Of a stretch of 10,297 nt of DNA, positions 8,493-10,297 are shown one piece after another. This stretch comes from Ectopseudomonas composti (GTDB lineage Bacteria; Pseudomonadota; Gammaproteobacteria; Pseudomonadales; Pseudomonadaceae), in contig CAMPIF010000114.1 of assembly GCA_946886245.1 (NCBI GenBank), positions 1-10,297 of the forward strand, given 5' to 3'. A program made the translations under genes and the position numbers. Within the stretch, counting starts at the first letter, position 1. Every line of letters starts with the position of its first letter. The notes under the pieces are model-generated. The model searched no databases. It was not told the DNA's origin and saw only the letters and a list, made by a program, of their open reading frames with translations.

Positions 8493-8509
8493 GCATGGCG
8501 CACCCTACG
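8488..8509 (-). repeat. GGTGCGC hairpin repeat, copy D (reverse orientation)
   Basis: GGTGCGC-ATG-GCGCACC (8488-8504) followed by CTACG; read on the minus strand it begins CGTAGGGTGCGC. The hairpin is identical in stem and loop to copy B near gluQ, including the ATG loop. It lies between the oppositely oriented copies C and F. Confidence 0.8.
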
Positions 8510-8549
8510 ACAGGCCGCGCCGCCTCTCTCGAAGCATCTTGCGATGCCC

Positions 8550-8574
8550 GTAGGGTGCGCCGCGCGCACCGGCT
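8550..8574 (+). repeat. GGTGCGC hairpin repeat, copy F
   Basis: GGTGCGC-CGC-GCGCACC (8554-8570) with GTAG leader and GGCT trailer, a 25-base exact match to copy C 184 bases to the left. A further degraded form, GGTGCAGTGCGCAC, sits at 8586-8599. On the minus strand this lies downstream of the Rieske gene and may serve as its 3' end structure. Confidence 0.8.
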
Positions 8575-8622
8575 TCTGCTTCGGTGGTGCAGTGCGCACG
8601 ATCTGGCCGGCCCTGCGACTCC

Positions 8623-8940
8623 CTACGGCGCGATCCAGATCCCGTTCGCATCTTCCCTGCACCTCAGTCTCTGCAGCGCCTGCCCCTCGCAGGGACCCGC
8701 CACGCATTCGCCGTTCTCGATCAGAAACAGTGCGCCATGGGTCGCGCAGCGGATCAGGCTGCCGCTGTCATCGAGAAAGTCGTCCTTCTGCCATTCCAGG
8801 GCAATGCCACGATGCGGGCAACGGTTGAGGTAGGCATGCACCTGGCCGTCCCTGCGCACGGCAAGCAGATTCAGCTGGTCGATCTCAAAGCCCCGACTCC
8901 GGCCTTCGGTCAGTTCGTGTGGGGCGCACAAGCGAATCAT
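8623..8940 (-). CDS. Single-domain Rieske [2Fe-2S] ferredoxin-like protein
   Basis: The 105-residue protein is essentially one Rieske domain. The iron-sulfur ligands are plain: C41-P-H43 in NRCPHRGIAL and C65-A-T-H68 in RCATHGALF, the CxH and CxxH pairs that bind one Fe through two cysteines and the other through two histidines. There is no signal peptide, membrane helix or fused catalytic domain, so it is probably a soluble cytoplasmic electron carrier, of the kind that feeds oxygenases or related enzymes; no partner enzyme is in the window. A weak GGGAAA precedes the ATG at 8940. It runs opposite to the heme gene on its right, across a 365-base gap, and converges with sfsA on its left across the repeat island. 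Confidence 0.9.
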   Translation of the reverse strand: MIRLCAPHELTEGRSRGFEIDQLNLLAVRRDGQVHAYLNRCPHRGIALEWQKDDFLDDSGSLIRCATHGALFLIENGECVAGPCEGQALQRLRCREDANGIWIAP

Positions 8941-8989
8941 TGTGGTTTCCCGTTAGCGTGGAAGTCGCCTGGTGACGACCTCTGATGAT

Positions 8990-9023
8990 CTTCTTCCTGA
9001 GGGAGAAGGTGGCGCGCAGCGCC
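8990..9023. repeat. Two adjacent extragenic palindromes
   Basis: CTTCTTCCTGAGGGAGAAG (8990-9008) is a 19-base palindrome with one mismatch. Two bases on, GGCGC-GCA-GCGCC (9011-9023) is a perfect 5-base hairpin. The composition resembles a CCCTCAGGG-type extragenic repeat that I recall as common in GC-rich gamma- and beta-proteobacteria. It is of a different family from the GGTGCGC hairpins. Confidence 0.5.
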
Positions 9024-9071
9024 GCAAGAGGAGCGGATTATCTCGCAACAGGAAAGCGCGCGCATCCATGC

Positions 9072-9165
9072 TCAGGCACGACTCCTCGCCATCAGCATCT
9101 GCAGCAAATCGTTCAGCAGATCCGTCAGGGGAATGGCATTCGCCAGCTGAGCTGAACTCCAGCAT
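9072..9165 (-). pseudogene. Possible decayed C-terminal coding fragment
   Basis: Read on the minus strand to a TGA at 9074-9072, one frame gives AQLANAIPLTDLLNDLLQML followed by MARSRA, an amphipathic helix-like tail. Just upstream the protein-like reading moves to a neighbouring frame (IAPQPMLEFSS), as a frameshift would cause. There is no start codon or ribosome site in the final frame. It could be the remnant of a regulator such as a TetR-type C-terminus, or chance coding-like GC-rich sequence. I do not recognise it. Confidence 0.2.
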
Positions 9166-9207
9166 CGGCTGCGGCGCAATGATCGGCGCGGCAGATTACT
9201 GCACTAT

Positions 9208-9232
9208 ATAAGTGATTATCATGTAGATTATC
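9208..9232 (+). promoter_or_regulatory. Fur-like operator upstream of the heme gene
   Basis: The block holds a perfect core TGATTATCAT (9213-9222), which matches the centre of the Fur consensus GATAATGATAATCATTATC, and GATTATC is repeated 12 bases on (9226-9232). The outer arms match poorly. It stands in the most AT-rich part of a GC-rich window, about 75-95 bases before the heme gene ATG, where a promoter is expected; a TATATA lies at 9205-9210. Fur repression of heme-uptake genes in iron-replete cells is well established, so iron control is likely. Confidence 0.55.
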
Positions 9233-9245
9233 GCTCTGTTTTTAT

Positions 9246-9263
9246 GGCGCTGCCGTCAGTGCC
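9246..9263 (+). other. Hairpin in the heme gene leader
   Basis: GGCGCTG, loop CCGT, CAGTGCC forms a 7-base stem with one G-U pair in RNA, about 43 bases before the ATG at 9306. No T tract follows, so it is not a clear terminator. A regulatory role in translation or mRNA stability is only inference. Confidence 0.35.
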
Positions 9264-9305
9264 GCTAAAGAGACTGGCAATCGCCCGCGAGAAAGGACTG
9301 TTCCC

Positions 9306-10297
9306 ATGAGTACCGCTCCAACTGCTGCCTCTCAGGCGGTCAATCTTTACCAGGCTTGGCAAACGTTGCGCCTGGAACAACCACGCCTGCGTGCCCGCGA
9401 GGCGGCAGCGCAACTGGGCGTTAGCGAGGCCGAGCTGAGCGCAAGCCGTCTGGGTGTCGACACGCAGCGGCTGCGTCCGGACTGGGCCGAGTTGCTGCCG
9501 GCTTTTGCTCAGCTGGGGCATGTGATGGTGCTGACTCGCAACGAGCACTGCGTCCATGAACGCAAGGGGCTGTATCGCGAGGTGAGTGTTTCCGCATCCG
9601 GGCAAATGGGCCTGGTGGTGTCTGCCGATATCGACCTGCGTCTCTTTCTGGGTGGCTGGGCCAGCGTATTCGCCGTTGCCGAGGAAACCGCCAAGGGCAC
9701 CCAGCGCAGCATCCAGGTGTTCGACCAGCAGGGCGTTGCCGTGCACAAGGTCTACCTGACCGAACGCAGCGAGCTGAGCGCCTGGCAGCCGCTGATCGAG
9801 CGCTTCGCTGGCGAGCAGAGCGCCGAATTGCAGTTGCTGCCGCCGCCTGCTGCGCCGCTGCACAAGGTCGACACCGATATCGACAGTCAGGCGTTGCGTG
9901 AGGGCTGGGCGACGCTGCAGGACACCCACCATTTCTTCGCCCTTTTGAAGAAGCATGAGGTGGCCCGTACCCAGGCGCTGCGCCTGGCTGGCGAGCTATG
10001 GGCGCAGCCGTTGGCGACCTCTGAGTTGACGGTGCTGATGGAGCAGGCGGCTGCCCGTGAAGTGCCGATCATGGTGTTCGTCGGCAACCGCCACTGCATC
10101 CAGATTCACACTGGTCCGGTGCACAACCTGCGCTGGATGGACAGCTGGTTCAACGTGCTCGATCCCGACTTCAACCTGCACCTGCAGACGCGCGGCGTGG
10201 TCGAGTTGTGGCGCGTGCGCAAACCCAGCATCGACGGCGTGATCACCAGCCTGGAGGCCTTCGATGCTGATGGCGAACTGGTCATTCAGCTGTTCGG
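9306..10297 (+). CDS. phuS: Hemin-degrading factor / heme chaperone, HemS/PhuS/ChuS family (3' end cut off)
   Basis: The family handles heme in the cytoplasm after import: PhuS of P. aeruginosa passes heme to heme oxygenase, while enterobacterial ChuS/HemS are reported to break heme down. The 330 visible residues run off the right edge; family members are about 345-355 residues, so only the last few are missing. The protein is an internal duplication: the N-half motif GHVMVLTRNEHCVHERKG (71-88) is mirrored by VPIMVFVGNRHCIQIHTG in the C-half. DTHHFF places histidines at 208 and 209, the region of the PhuS heme ligand H209. The ATG at 9306 has AAAGGA 8 bases upstream. Heme ABC transporter genes would be expected downstream, outside the window; no receptor gene precedes it. 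The symbol is by family and genus; hmuS or hemS are equally possible names. Confidence 0.93.
   Translation, partial: MSTAPTAASQAVNLYQAWQTLRLEQPRLRAREAAAQLGVSEAELSASRLGVDTQRLRPDWAELLPAFAQLGHVMVLTRNEHCVHERKGLYREVSVSASGQMGLVVSADIDLRLFLGGWASVFAVAEETAKGTQRSIQVFDQQGVAVHKVYLTERSELSAWQPLIERFAGEQSAELQLLPPPAAPLHKVDTDIDSQALREGWATLQDTHHFFALLKKHEVARTQALRLAGELWAQPLATSELTVLMEQAAAREVPIMVFVGNRHCIQIHTGPVHNLRWMDSWFNVLDPDFNLHLQTRGVVELWRVRKPSIDGVITSLEAFDADGELVIQLF

Larger units (their letters stand above)
8941..9305. other. Non-coding gap between the Rieske and heme genes
   Basis: This 365-base stretch separates two divergent genes and should contain both their promoters. I see two adjacent palindromes (8990-9008 and 9011-9023), a possible decayed coding fragment on the minus strand (9072-9165), an unusually AT-rich block with a Fur-like site (9203-9244) and a leader hairpin (9246-9263). 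No intact gene with family features is visible on either strand. Confidence 0.7.

Noticed and set aside
8366..8574. CRISPR-like array or insertion sequence ends
   Set aside because: The repeats alternate in orientation, with unequal spacing and a duplicated flank, and there is no transposase or cas gene. They are extragenic palindromes.
8393..8833. A 146-codon plus-strand frame through the repeat island
   Set aside because: It is made of repeat sequence plus the antisense of the Rieske gene and has no recognisable domain or ribosome site.
8953..9165. A 70-codon minus-strand frame as a real gene
   Set aside because: Its C-terminal part (CAPPSPSGRRSS) is the translation of the extragenic palindromes, and no ribosome site or family pattern is seen.

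Overview
The window is about 10.3 kb of GC-rich chromosomal DNA from a gamma-proteobacterium, almost certainly Pseudomonas in the broad sense. The gene order cbrB-cbrA-small ORF-gluQ-dksA on one strand, with an aminotransferase and sfsA on the other, matches the P. aeruginosa neighbourhood around PA4722-PA4726 as I recall it. The species cannot be fixed from the sequence alone; the abundant short hairpin repeats make me lean, weakly, towards a P. mendocina-like lineage.

Layout. Positions 1-83 are the start of the cbrB downstream region, where other pseudomonads carry the CbrB-activated small RNA gene crcZ. Only a candidate CbrB site lies inside the window. Positions 84-4685 (minus strand) hold the carbon/nitrogen control system: cbrX (58 aa membrane peptide) overlapping cbrA (transporter-kinase fusion, 984 aa), then cbrB (sigma-54 response regulator). 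Positions 4686-4850 are an intergenic gap with two mirrored hairpin repeats. Positions 4851-6232 (minus strand) are dksA then gluQ, separated by a strong hairpin terminator. Divergent from dksA, 6491-8369 (plus strand) carries an aminotransferase overlapping sfsA by 11 bases. Positions 8366-8622 are a repeat island with three more copies of the same hairpin and a degenerate 49-bp tandem duplication. A single-domain Rieske ferredoxin (8623-8940, minus) follows, then a 365-bp non-coding stretch with other palindromes, a possible gene remnant and an AT-rich Fur-like site. The window ends inside a heme-handling gene of the HemS/PhuS/ChuS family (9306 onward, plus).

How the genes work together. 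CbrA senses an unknown nutrient cue, possibly linked to its own transporter domain, and phosphorylates CbrB. CbrB activates sigma-54 promoters, classically crcZ, relieving Hfq/Crc catabolite repression. DksA with ppGpp couples transcription to starvation, and GluQ modifies a tRNA(Asp) wobble base; these two with sfsA form a syntenic block also known from E. coli. The right-hand end is a separate iron/heme module. No mobile element, CRISPR array or phage gene is visible. The genes are well-known families; the less ordinary material is in the intergenic DNA: the paired hairpin repeats bracketing the gluQ-sfsA block, one of which supplies the sfsA stop codon.
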